From GCA-002862325 sp036339295 (GTDB lineage: Bacteria > Planctomycetota > Phycisphaerae > Phycisphaerales > SM1A02), in contig JAYZBK010000045.1 of assembly GCA_036339295.1 (NCBI GenBank), forward strand, positions 1-31,958: a DNA stretch of 31,958 nt, read 5' to 3'. A program made the translations under genes and the position numbers. Under the pieces are notes generated by a model. It was given only the letters and a program-made list of their open reading frames with translations. It was not told the DNA's origin and did no database searches. Below are positions 6,767 to 14,337 of this stretch, piece after piece; the first letter of the stretch is position 1; the number at the start of each line of letters is the position of its first letter.

Positions 6767-8136
6767 GATCCGCCTCCCAGCACGCGATCGACGAACCCGG
6801 GTCCCTGCTGGACCACGACGGTGGCGAGGAAGACGGTCAGGACGATGGTCGCCACCGCCATGCCGCCGATCCAGGCGGTCGCCAGTCCACCCCGGGGGAC
6901 GTCGTCCCGCAGGAAGGCGCGATTCCGCTGCAGCAGCGTGAAGCCGAGGTAGGAGACGGGGAGGAAGAGCCCGCAGATCACGTTCGTCGGGACCGCGACC
7001 CACGGGGCGATGTCGCCCCAGAAGACGGCCCCGAGGAATCCGATCGCGGGAAGCACGATGAAGACCTTGTGCCCGACCGAATCCTCCTTCACCCCGAAGA
7101 GCTTCACGCCGGCGAAGCCGGAGGCGAGCATCTGCATCGTGATCGATGACAGGGCCATCGCGAGGATGCCCAGCCCGAAGATCCACTTCCCGATCACCGG
7201 CCCGAGCCGCTCGGGGGCGGCGAAGATCTCGGCGGCCTTCGCGGGAGGGATCTTCGCCCCGCCGAACCCCGCGTCGCCGAAGTGGAAGACCGCGGCGCTC
7301 GCGATCACCATCAGGCTCACCGCGAGGGAGAAGGGGATGAACATCCCGAAGACGAGGTCGTAGCGGGCGAGCCGACGGTGCGCCCGGCCCCAGCCGTTCT
7401 TGCGAAGCGTGTAGGGATAGACGAAGAGCATGTTCGCCCCGACCGCCGCCGCGAGGCCGCTGACGATCACGGTCAGGCTGTCGATCGAGGCGGGGTCGCC
7501 GGCGGCGTTCACGCCCTCCCAGTCCTCGGGGATCGAGGGGATGAAGCCCGCCAGCATGTCGCCGGGGTTGGGGATGCCCGTGCGGAACACGACGACCGCC
7601 ATCGAGACCACGATGAACCAGACCATGCCGGTGAGGATCAGTTCATAGCCGCGGATGAAGCCCCGCGCCTTGCCGTGCAGGAGCCCCACGGCCAGGCACC
7701 ACGCAAGCGCGATGACGCCACCGGTCATGGCCGAGGTCCCGAAGAGGAGGCCGATCATCGCGCCGGCGAGCGCGTACTGGGCGAACTGCCAGATGATCGA
7801 GCTGAGAAGACCGCCCCAGGCGAACATCCAGGCGAAGACGGGATGTACGCGGGCCTTGAGGGCGTCGTACGGGTCCTCGCCGGTCGAGAGCGTCTGCCAC
7901 GCGACCGCGGACATGACGATGATCCCGAGCAGCATGGCGGTGGGCGCGACCCAGAGGAGCTGGTAGCCGAACGCGGCCCCGGCGAACAGGGCGGCGAAGG
8001 CGCTGCCGCCGCCGAGGGTCATGGCCGACTGGAGATAGCCGGGGCCCATGTACCGCAGGTAGCCCGCGACCCGGCCGGGAAACGGTCGGGCGTCGAGTTC
8101 GGCGAAGCGGGCGGTCTCTGCGTGTTTGTCGCTCAT
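6763..8136 (-). CDS. NRAMP-family transporter lacking the canonical metal-site motifs
   Basis: The protein has 457 residues with about eleven hydrophobic helices, and the NRAMP fold is recognisable from the first helices (YLRYMGPGYLQSAMTLGGG, residues 28-44). Classical members carry DPGN in helix 1 and a Met-containing motif (MPH) in helix 6, whose side chains bind Mn or Fe. Here helix 1 has TLGGGSAFAA and helix 6 has GANMLFVYPYTLR (about 233-245), so the Asp, Asn and MPH residues are missing. It therefore probably does not carry transition metals as its main substrate. It overlaps both neighbours by ATGA (oxidoreductase upstream, DUF993 downstream), so substrate supply for that pathway is the best guess. 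The fold is confident, the cargo unknown. Confidence 0.82.
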   Translation of the reverse strand: MSDKHAETARFAELDARPFPGRVAGYLRYMGPGYLQSAMTLGGGSAFAALFAGAAFGYQLLWVAPTAMLLGIIVMSAVAWQTLSTGEDPYDALKARVHPVFAWMFAWGGLLSSIIWQFAQYALAGAMIGLLFGTSAMTGGVIALAWCLAVGLLHGKARGFIRGYELILTGMVWFIVVSMAVVVFRTGIPNPGDMLAGFIPSIPEDWEGVNAAGDPASIDSLTVIVSGLAAAVGANMLFVYPYTLRKNGWGRAHRRLARYDLVFGMFIPFSLAVSLMVIASAAVFHFGDAGFGGAKIPPAKAAEIFAAPERLGPVIGKWIFGLGILAMALSSITMQMLASGFAGVKLFGVKEDSVGHKVFIVLPAIGFLGAVFWGDIAPWVAVPTNVICGLFLPVSYLGFTLLQRNRAFLRDDVPRGGLATAWIGGMAVATIVLTVFLATVVVQQGPGFVDRVLGGGS

Positions 8137-9605
8137 GCCTGGGACGCCTCCTTGCGCAGGACCTTGAGTTCGACCGCCTCCGGTCGCGACTTGTAGTGCT
8201 CGTCGAGCGGGTAGCAGCCCGAGACCATGCCGTTCCGCGGACCCGTCGTGCAGTCGCTGAAGGTCCGGCAGAGATGCTTGCGATCGAGCTCGCGCCCGGC
8301 GACGACGTCGGCGGGCCGGGTCGGGTACGAGAGCATCGACCGGCCGAGGCCGACCATGTCGACCATGTTCATCCGCACCTCGTGGCGGGCGACCGCGGGG
8401 AGCCACTCCTGCAGGTACGACCAGCCGCTGCCGACCAGCGGCAGGTCGGGCACGAGGGCCCGGATGGTCCGGACGACCTTGAGGTGTCGCTGGACCTCGC
8501 ACAGCGGATCTCGCGGCGGCAGGTAGCCGTCGCTGGGCGGGTAGGCGGCGGGCCGCTGCAGGTGAGGGCAGTAGTAGGGGCTGCCGACCGTGAGGTTCGC
8601 CATGAACACGCCGAGGTCGCGACAGAGTTCGAGGAACGCCTTCGGTTCGGTGAAGTCGCTCGACGTCGGTTCGTGCTGGTTGACGCCGAACTGGTGCCGC
8701 CAGGGGAGGTGCGTCTCGACGTCCTTCGGATAGCCGATCGCATCGCCCTCGCGGCGGAACATCGGGTAGGTGTCGGTGATCGAGACCCGGCAGCCGATCA
8801 TGAGGTCGGGCCGCTCGTTCCGGATTGCGGTGACCGTGTCGCGGAAGAGACGCGTGCGATTCTCGAACGACCCGCCATGGTCGCCCGACCGCGTGTGGGC
8901 ACCCAGAAGCTCGTGCAGCAGGTAGCCGTGGCAGCACTTGACGTCGACGAAGTCGAAGCCGGCGTCGGCGGCGAGGCAGGCCGCCTCGACCATGTTGTCG
9001 GAGATCGCCCGCAGCTCGCCGTCGGTCAGGATGTGCACCGAGGTGTCGAGGCCGTACTTCTGCGCGAGCACCGGGTTGAGTTCGGCGATGCGCGGGCTCA
9101 TCCGGGTGCCGTGGGGGCGGCAGAACCGGCCGGAGTGGGTGAGTTGCAGGCCGACGAGGAGGTCGTCGGTCGTCTCGTGGTGTTCCGCGTGTCCGGCCTT
9201 CAGGGTCTCCAGCAGCGACGACATGCGGCCGAGGTTGTCGACGCCGGGATCGGGGTTCAGGTGGAGCTGGTTCGGATTGGCCCGTCCATCGGGCTGGACC
9301 GCGTACGCCTCGCCACCCCAGATCAGCTTCGCACCGCTCTCCCCGAATCGACGCCACCGTCGAAGCGTGTCCTCGGAAGGGGCGCCGTCCTCGGTGCCGT
9401 CCCAGCCCTCCATCGGATGCACGGCGAATCGGTTGCCGATCCGCCGGGGTTCGCCGTCGGGGCCCGCGACCTCAAGTGACGCGGCGAGCGGTTCGCCGCC
9501 CTCGACGTCGAGGTCGATGCCGAGTTCGCCGTCGGGGTCCAGCTCCCGCCAGCGGGCGTCGAAGGCTTCCGGGGTCTTGAAGCGTCCGGGGGGCGTGTAG
9601 TCCAT
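8133..9605 (-). CDS. Old Yellow Enzyme-type NADH:flavin oxidoreductase
   Basis: The protein has 490 residues. It shows the FMN-binding TIM barrel of the OYE / trimethylamine-dehydrogenase class: NRFAVHPMEGWDG, IWGGEAYAV, LLVGLQLTHSGRFCRPHG, FDFVDVKCCHGYLLHELL, GGSFENRTRLFRDTV, LPLVGSGWSYLQEW and MVGLGRSMLSYP. The two-domain relatives (2,4-dienoyl-CoA reductase, TMADH) add an Fe-S cluster and an NAD(P)-binding domain. Here the protein stops just after a Cys-containing segment (CRTFSDCTTGPRNGMVSGC), so a degenerate or unusual cluster is possible and the second domain is absent. An N-terminal extension of about 50 residues precedes the barrel. ATG 9605 is the first credible start; further upstream the frame is antisense to the ligase gene. 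It is the first gene of the four-gene unit. Confidence 0.85.
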   Translation of the reverse strand: MDYTPPGRFKTPEAFDARWRELDPDGELGIDLDVEGGEPLAASLEVAGPDGEPRRIGNRFAVHPMEGWDGTEDGAPSEDTLRRWRRFGESGAKLIWGGEAYAVQPDGRANPNQLHLNPDPGVDNLGRMSSLLETLKAGHAEHHETTDDLLVGLQLTHSGRFCRPHGTRMSPRIAELNPVLAQKYGLDTSVHILTDGELRAISDNMVEAACLAADAGFDFVDVKCCHGYLLHELLGAHTRSGDHGGSFENRTRLFRDTVTAIRNERPDLMIGCRVSITDTYPMFRREGDAIGYPKDVETHLPWRHQFGVNQHEPTSSDFTEPKAFLELCRDLGVFMANLTVGSPYYCPHLQRPAAYPPSDGYLPPRDPLCEVQRHLKVVRTIRALVPDLPLVGSGWSYLQEWLPAVARHEVRMNMVDMVGLGRSMLSYPTRPADVVAGRELDRKHLCRTFSDCTTGPRNGMVSGCYPLDEHYKSRPEAVELKVLRKEASQA

Positions 9606-9639
9606 GTCTGTGGTTTCCAGGGTGCGGTCGTCGAGGATC

Positions 9640-9645
9640 AGTATC
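9640..9645 (-). promoter_or_regulatory. Candidate -10 box of the oxidoreductase operon
   Basis: The reverse strand reads GATACT at 9645-9640, which would start transcription near 9633 and give a leader of about 28 nt before the ATG at 9605. No clear -35 or Shine-Dalgarno sequence is seen. It is one of the few TA-containing sites in the 102-bp divergent gap. Confidence 0.35.
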
Positions 9646-9692
9646 GCGGAATCGAGACAATCGCGGGTGGGTCCGTGCGGGCGTCGGGGGGT

Positions 9693-9698
9693 TAGCAT
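9693..9698 (+). promoter_or_regulatory. TAGCAT -10 box of the ligase-P450-ACP operon
   Basis: TAGCAT ends 9 nt before the ATG at 9708. With the usual 6-7 nt from -10 box to start site, transcription would begin 1-3 nt before the ATG, giving a practically leaderless message. The hexamer is identical to those at 363-368 (+) and 329-324 (-). Confidence 0.5.
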
Positions 9699-9707
9699 GA
9701 AGAAGCC

Positions 9708-11546
9708 ATGGACGGCCCCGATTCCATACCACGGCTCCTGTTCGAGGATCCAGCCCCTCCCGCGTCGCTCGCGGTGACGACGCTGGGGCGGGAGGATCGA
9801 CCTGAATCGGGGCTCCGACGAGGACGCCTGCTCGTCGAGGTCGAACGCCTGGCGAGCCGCCTGCATGCCGACGGGCTCGCTGGCCGGGCGGTGCTGATCC
9901 CCGAACGGAACGGCCTCGAGTACGCGGTCGCCTTCCTCGCCTGCCTTCGCATGGGAGCCATGGCGGTCACCGCCCATCCGCCCCGGGCCGGTGGCGGGGG
10001 TGATCGCCTCGCGGCGATCGTCACCAACAGTCGTCCGGCCGCGGTCGTGGCCGGTCCCGGTCTTCTCGAGACCATCGATCGGACCGCCCCGGAGCTGCTG
10101 GAAGGCATCCCGCGGGTCGTCCTCGAGATCGAGGCCGAGGATCCCGGGGCGGGGGCTCCCGCCTCGATCGATTCGCCGACGCCCGATCCGGCGATCCCGT
10201 GGCCGTCGCCCGACGCGATCGGGTTGTTGCAGTACACCTCGGGATCGACGAGGGATCCCGCTCCGGTGGCCCTGACGCAGGCGAACCTGCTGGCGAACGG
10301 CCTCGCGATGCGCGACCTCTTCACGGAGCCGGGCGTCGAGCGGGCGCCGGACGACGTGCGGGGCGGCACCGTGTGCTGGATGCCGCTCTTCCACGACATG
10401 GGGCTCATCGGGCTCTTCATCTCCTCGCTGCTCGTGAAGATCCCCATCCACCTGATGGAGCCCGAGTCGTTCGTGATGCGACCGATCCGCTGGCTCCGGG
10501 CGATCTCGAACACCGGTGCGGTGTACAGCGGCGGTCCGTGCTTCGCCTACGACCTGTGCGTCGACCGCGTCGACGAGGGTGATCGCTCCTCGCTCGACCT
10601 CTCGTCGTGGCGGTTCGCCTTCAACGGCGCCGAGCCGATCCGTCCGTCGACGCTGGCCCGGTTCCAGGCCGCCTACGGGCCGTGCGGCTTCGACGGCATG
10701 CTTCCCTGCTTCGGACTCGCCGAGCACACGCTGCTGGTGTCGGTGCGGCGGCGATCGCAACCCCTGCGGTTCCACGTCGCCGATCGCGCGGCCCTGGACG
10801 CCGGGAGACTCGAGGTCCTCCGCACCGCGGCGATCGACGAACGACCCGGCGGGATGACGGCGGTCGGCGCGGGGGAGGTCGGCGTCGTGCCGTGCGGCCC
10901 TGCGATCCCCGGGCACGAGATCGCGATCCGGGATCCCGCCGACGGCCGGCGACTTCCCGAAGGCGAGGTCGGCGAGATCACCCTGAAGGGACCGAGCGTG
11001 GCGTCGGGGTACTTCGGACGACCCGACCTCGACGACACGACCTTCCCGATGGAACTCGGGGCGGAGGCGGGCCCCTGGCTTCGGACCGGCGATCTCGGGG
11101 CGATCCTCGAGGGCGACCTGCACGTCCTCGGACGGCTCAAGGACCTGCTGATCGTCGACGGTCGCAACGTCCATCCCGCGGACGTCGAGGCGTCGCTCGA
11201 GTCGTGCCATCCGACGGTCGACGGGGGGCGGGTCGCGGTGGTGCCGCTCGGCGATCCGGTCGACGATCGGACCGAGATCATCGCCGCCGTGCTGGAAGTC
11301 TCCCGCGAGACGCACCGAGCGTGGCGTCGGGACGACGGCCGGGCCCGGGCGGAGGCCGAGGGACTCCGGGCCGAGGCGATCGCGGTCGCTTCGAGCGTCC
11401 ATGGCATCCGACTGGCTCGGATCGAGATCGTCGCGCCGAACCGGATCCCCCGGACCACGAGCGGCAAGATCCGTCGATCCGAGACGAGGGACCTGCTGGC
11501 CCGCGACGACTTCGAATCCCTGGGTGGGGGGGATGCCCGATGCTGA
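9708..11546 (+). CDS. Fatty acyl-AMP ligase (FAAL)
   Basis: The protein has 612 residues and belongs to the adenylate-forming superfamily. The A3 loop is YTSGSTRDPAPV at about 176, without the Gly-x-Pro-Lys of acyl-CoA synthetases but like the YTSGSTRxP form of FAALs. Other landmarks are CWMPLFHDMGLIG, FAFNGAEPI, CFGLAEHTLLVS, WLRTGDLG, and the A10 segment RTTSGKIRR carrying the catalytic Lys. FAALs convert a free fatty acid and ATP to acyl-AMP and hand the acyl group to a carrier protein rather than to CoA. The acceptor here is presumably the ACP three genes downstream. It is the first gene of the operon, and its last codons overlap the next gene's ATG by 7 nt. FAAL rather than FACL rests on motif form, not on a checked insertion. 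Confidence 0.88.
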   Translation: MDGPDSIPRLLFEDPAPPASLAVTTLGREDRPESGLRRGRLLVEVERLASRLHADGLAGRAVLIPERNGLEYAVAFLACLRMGAMAVTAHPPRAGGGGDRLAAIVTNSRPAAVVAGPGLLETIDRTAPELLEGIPRVVLEIEAEDPGAGAPASIDSPTPDPAIPWPSPDAIGLLQYTSGSTRDPAPVALTQANLLANGLAMRDLFTEPGVERAPDDVRGGTVCWMPLFHDMGLIGLFISSLLVKIPIHLMEPESFVMRPIRWLRAISNTGAVYSGGPCFAYDLCVDRVDEGDRSSLDLSSWRFAFNGAEPIRPSTLARFQAAYGPCGFDGMLPCFGLAEHTLLVSVRRRSQPLRFHVADRAALDAGRLEVLRTAAIDERPGGMTAVGAGEVGVVPCGPAIPGHEIAIRDPADGRRLPEGEVGEITLKGPSVASGYFGRPDLDDTTFPMELGAEAGPWLRTGDLGAILEGDLHVLGRLKDLLIVDGRNVHPADVEASLESCHPTVDGGRVAVVPLGDPVDDRTEIIAAVLEVSRETHRAWRRDDGRARAEAEGLRAEAIAVASSVHGIRLARIEIVAPNRIPRTTSGKIRRSETRDLLARDDFESLGGGDARC

Positions 11547-12799
11547 TCCGACGCTCCGAACTCGACGGGACGAGGGTGCTGGAGATCGATCGGCTCGTCC
11601 AGCGAGGGGCGCGGGGTCCGAGTGGGCGGTCGGTGCGGTTCCTGACGGATCCCGACGACGCCCAGGTCGTGCTGCACTCGCCGGCCTTCGATCGGCAGCG
11701 ACTGGCCCGTTCGTTCGTCGGGGACGGCATCCTCTTCTCCGACGGCGATCACTGGCGGGAGCGGCGGAGGCTCATCCAGCCCGCGTACCCGCCGCGGGAA
11801 CCCGACCACCACCTCGAGGACATCCGATGGGCCATCCCGGGCCTCGTCGCGAGGGTCGAGGAGGCGGCCGCGGCCGGGACGCCTTTGGGCGTGGTCGACG
11901 AGACGGTTCGATACACCACCCGGATCCTCAACCGACGCGGCTTCGGGCCGGACCTGCCCGAGGACCACGACCGGGTTCGCGTCATCATCGACTACTTCGA
12001 TGCGATCGGCGGTGTCCTCTCCTCCACGATCTTCCCCGGCATGGGGCTCGATGCCGAGGTCAGGGCATCGGTCCGGCGAGCGCAGGCGGCGATGACCGAG
12101 GAGGTCGACCGGCTCGTCGCGGCGCGGCGGGCCCTCGGCCGACTCGACCGGGCCGACGATGCGCTCGGGCGGATCGCCGCAGCGATGGGTGACGACGACG
12201 ACGGCATCCGAGACGAGGTCCGGAGCCTCCTGGTGGCCGGGGCGGAGACCACCTCGAACGTGCTCGGGTTCCTCCTTCTCCTGCTGGCGGATCACCCGGG
12301 GATCCAGGATCGGCTCCTCGCGGCGTTCGAGTCGACGCCGGACGAGGATCCCGTCCTCCTCGACGCCGTGGTGATGGAGGCCCTCCGGCTCTTCCCGCCC
12401 GTGTGGTTCCAGGCGCGGGAGGCCCGCGAGGCGATCGAGGTCGGCGGTGGGGTGGTGGGGAAGGACGACCTGGTCTTCGTGGCGACGGCGTTGATCCAGC
12501 GGCGTCCCGACCTCTGGCCCGGACCCGACCGATTCGATCCCGACCGCTTCCTCGCCGAGGACGGGAGCCTTCGTCGTCCGACGCATCGCTACGCGTACCT
12601 GCCCTTCGGTGGCGGTCGCCATCTCTGCATCGGTCGGCATCTCGCCCTGCACGAGCTTCGCGAGGCGATCCGTGCCCTGGTGCCGCGTTTCCGATTCGAA
12701 TCGACCGCCGACGCGACCACGGTCGAACTCGGGGTCGTCCTCAAGCCGGCGCGGGATGCTCGCGTGCGTGCGGTCCTCCGGAAGGCGGGCGATTCGTGA
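11540..12799 (+). CDS. Cytochrome P450 (first of a tandem pair)
   Basis: The protein has 419 residues, soluble bacterial size with no membrane anchor. The C-helix has DGDHWRERRRLIQPAY, the I-helix oxygen-activation motif is VAGAETTSN, the ExxR motif is MEALRLFPP, and the heme loop is FGGGRHLCIGRHLA with the thiolate ligand Cys363. All core elements are intact, so it should be an active monooxygenase needing external ferredoxin and reductase; neither is encoded in this window. It starts at ATG 11540 inside the ligase gene and ends in a GTGA overlap with the second P450. Placed between a fatty acyl-AMP ligase and an ACP, its likely substrate is an ACP-bound fatty chain (hydroxylation, desaturation or C-C cleavage, as with BioI-type enzymes), which is inference from context. 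Confidence 0.92.
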   Translation: MLIRRSELDGTRVLEIDRLVQRGARGPSGRSVRFLTDPDDAQVVLHSPAFDRQRLARSFVGDGILFSDGDHWRERRRLIQPAYPPREPDHHLEDIRWAIPGLVARVEEAAAAGTPLGVVDETVRYTTRILNRRGFGPDLPEDHDRVRVIIDYFDAIGGVLSSTIFPGMGLDAEVRASVRRAQAAMTEEVDRLVAARRALGRLDRADDALGRIAAAMGDDDDGIRDEVRSLLVAGAETTSNVLGFLLLLLADHPGIQDRLLAAFESTPDEDPVLLDAVVMEALRLFPPVWFQAREAREAIEVGGGVVGKDDLVFVATALIQRRPDLWPGPDRFDPDRFLAEDGSLRRPTHRYAYLPFGGGRHLCIGRHLALHELREAIRALVPRFRFESTADATTVELGVVLKPARDARVRAVLRKAGDS

Positions 12800-14064
12800 A
12801 GTCGACGGTGATCCCACGCCTGCTCGAGGTGTACGGCGACGACCCGAGGCCGGAGGGGCCGAGCCGGCGGCTGCTCGTTCGCGATCCCGATCATCTCGGG
12901 GCGATCATGCACTCCCGCTCGTTCCAGCGCACCGACTTCATCCGGCAGCTGGCCGGAGCGGGACTCCTCGCGACCGACGGCGATCTCTGGCGGTCCCGAC
13001 GCCGTCTCGTGCAGCCGGTCTTCCCGGCCCGCGAGCCCGAACGGCACCGGGACAGCGTGGCGTGGGCGATGCCCGGGATGCTCGAGCGATTCGGCCGCCT
13101 CGCGGCCGCGGGGGAGTCCTGCTGTCTCGTCGACGAGATGTACCGACTCGTCAATCGGATCGTCTGTCGATCGATCTTCGGGGTCGAGGTGGGTCTCGAC
13201 GAGGATCGGGTCTCGTTCTTCCAGCCGATGCTCGAGGCGGTCGGGGACGTGCACTGGTCCCTCGTCGCCCCGGGGGCGGTGGTCGATGGTGATGCGATCG
13301 CGCGGTTGCACGCGACCCGGGCCGACGCCGATGTGGAGATCGATCGGCTGATGCGTGATCGACGCCGCGTCGATCTCGGGCTGGACGACGCGCTCGGGCG
13401 CCTGCTCGCGGCGGAGGAGGCGGGCGAGATCGACGAGGTCGCCGTCCGGGACGAGGTCCGGTCGATGGTGCTGGCCGCCACCGAGACGACCGCCAACGCC
13501 CTCGCCTGGTGCCTCGTGCTGCTCGATGCGAATCCCGGCTTCCGGGCCGGGCTCGAAGGGGAGCTCGATGCGGGTGACGAGGCGACGGCATGGCGACTCG
13601 ACGGGGTGATCCTCGAGACGCTTCGGCTGTTCCCGCCGGTCTGGGCGAACGAGCGGCAGGCGGTCGAGCCGGTGGAGGAGGCCGGGCGGACCTGGGCGGC
13701 GGGGGATCGCGCGGTGATCTCCACCTACCACCTGCACCGGAACCCCGAGCTCTGGACCGATCCGGATCGATTCGACCCCGGGCGCTTCCAGCCGACCTCC
13801 GAGGGGCCCTGGCGACCGGCGCACCGGTTCGCCTATTTCCCGTTCGGGGCCGGGCCGCACCTCTGCATCGGCCGGCACCTGGCCATGCTCGAGATGCGGT
13901 GGATCCTCGGCCGTCTTCTCGGGGCGTTTCGGGTGGAGTTCGTGGATCCCGGTGCGATCGAGCCGATACTGGGAGTCGTCCTTCGTCCGACGACGCCCAT
14001 GAGGGTGCGTTTCCATCGACGCGACGAAGTCCCCGACCGCGATCGAAGGAAGACGATCCCATGA
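12796..14064 (+). CDS. Cytochrome P450 (second of a tandem pair)
   Basis: The protein has 422 residues and starts at GTG 12796 in a GTGA overlap. The C-helix is DGDLWRSRRRLVQPVFPARE, nearly the same as in its upstream neighbour (DGDHWRERRRLIQPAYPPRE), so the two are paralogues from a tandem duplication. The I-helix reads LAATETTANA, where the usual Gly of AGxET is Ala. The ExxR motif is LETLRLFPP and the heme loop is FGAGPHLCIGRHLA with ligand Cys357. Sequence between these blocks has diverged widely, which suggests different positions of attack or successive oxidations of one substrate. Its stop overlaps the ACP start by ATGA, so loading protein and oxidase are made together. Confidence 0.92.
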   Translation: MKSTVIPRLLEVYGDDPRPEGPSRRLLVRDPDHLGAIMHSRSFQRTDFIRQLAGAGLLATDGDLWRSRRRLVQPVFPAREPERHRDSVAWAMPGMLERFGRLAAAGESCCLVDEMYRLVNRIVCRSIFGVEVGLDEDRVSFFQPMLEAVGDVHWSLVAPGAVVDGDAIARLHATRADADVEIDRLMRDRRRVDLGLDDALGRLLAAEEAGEIDEVAVRDEVRSMVLAATETTANALAWCLVLLDANPGFRAGLEGELDAGDEATAWRLDGVILETLRLFPPVWANERQAVEPVEEAGRTWAAGDRAVISTYHLHRNPELWTDPDRFDPGRFQPTSEGPWRPAHRFAYFPFGAGPHLCIGRHLAMLEMRWILGRLLGAFRVEFVDPGAIEPILGVVLRPTTPMRVRFHRRDEVPDRDRRKTIP

Positions 14065-14294
14065 CGAGCCCCGAGATCACCGACTGGCTTCGAGACCGCA
14101 TCGCCGAGACCCTCGGCACCGATCCATCGACCGTCGATGCGACCGTCACGTTCGACCGGCTCGGTCTCGATTCGCTCGCCCTGCTCGGCTTGATCGGCGA
14201 TCTCGCCTCGACCCTCGGGATCCAGATCGAGACGTCGGTGCTGTTCGACCACCCGACGATCGAGGCGTTGGCGGATCACCTCGCCGCCGACTGA
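14061..14294 (+). CDS. Acyl carrier protein (phosphopantetheine-binding)
   Basis: The protein has 77 residues, standard ACP size. The attachment motif is LGLDSLALLGL with Ser38 as the predicted 4'-phosphopantetheine site, followed by a typical helix III segment (VLFDHPTIEALADHLA). The DHPT ending is more like polyketide/NRPS-type stand-alone carriers than the housekeeping FabD-pathway AcpP, which fits a dedicated role with the fatty acyl-AMP ligase. The ATG overlaps the stop of the second P450. It ends the operon; no thioesterase, ketosynthase or transferase follows on this strand, so the step that releases or transfers the oxidised chain is missing from view. Confidence 0.9.
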   Translation: MTSPEITDWLRDRIAETLGTDPSTVDATVTFDRLGLDSLALLGLIGDLASTLGIQIETSVLFDHPTIEALADHLAAD

Positions 14295-14313
14295 TCGCGG
14301 ATTCGCTCCCGTC

Positions 14314-14327
14314 CGACGGGCCCGTCG
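14314..14327. terminator. Perfect 14-bp palindrome between convergent genes, possible weak terminator
   Basis: CGACGGGCCCGTCG is its own reverse complement and sits in the 43-bp gap between the ACP stop and the enolase-family stop. As RNA it could form only about five pairs around a GGCC loop and no T-tract follows on either strand. A weak bidirectional terminator or a protein site is possible. Confidence 0.25.
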
Positions 14328-14337
14328 ATCTCACCGT

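Noticed and set aside
9606..11402. Upstream extension of the oxidoreductase frame on the - strand
   Set aside because: It is antisense to the fatty acyl-AMP ligase, which has all superfamily motifs. The oxidoreductase homology begins only near 9605.
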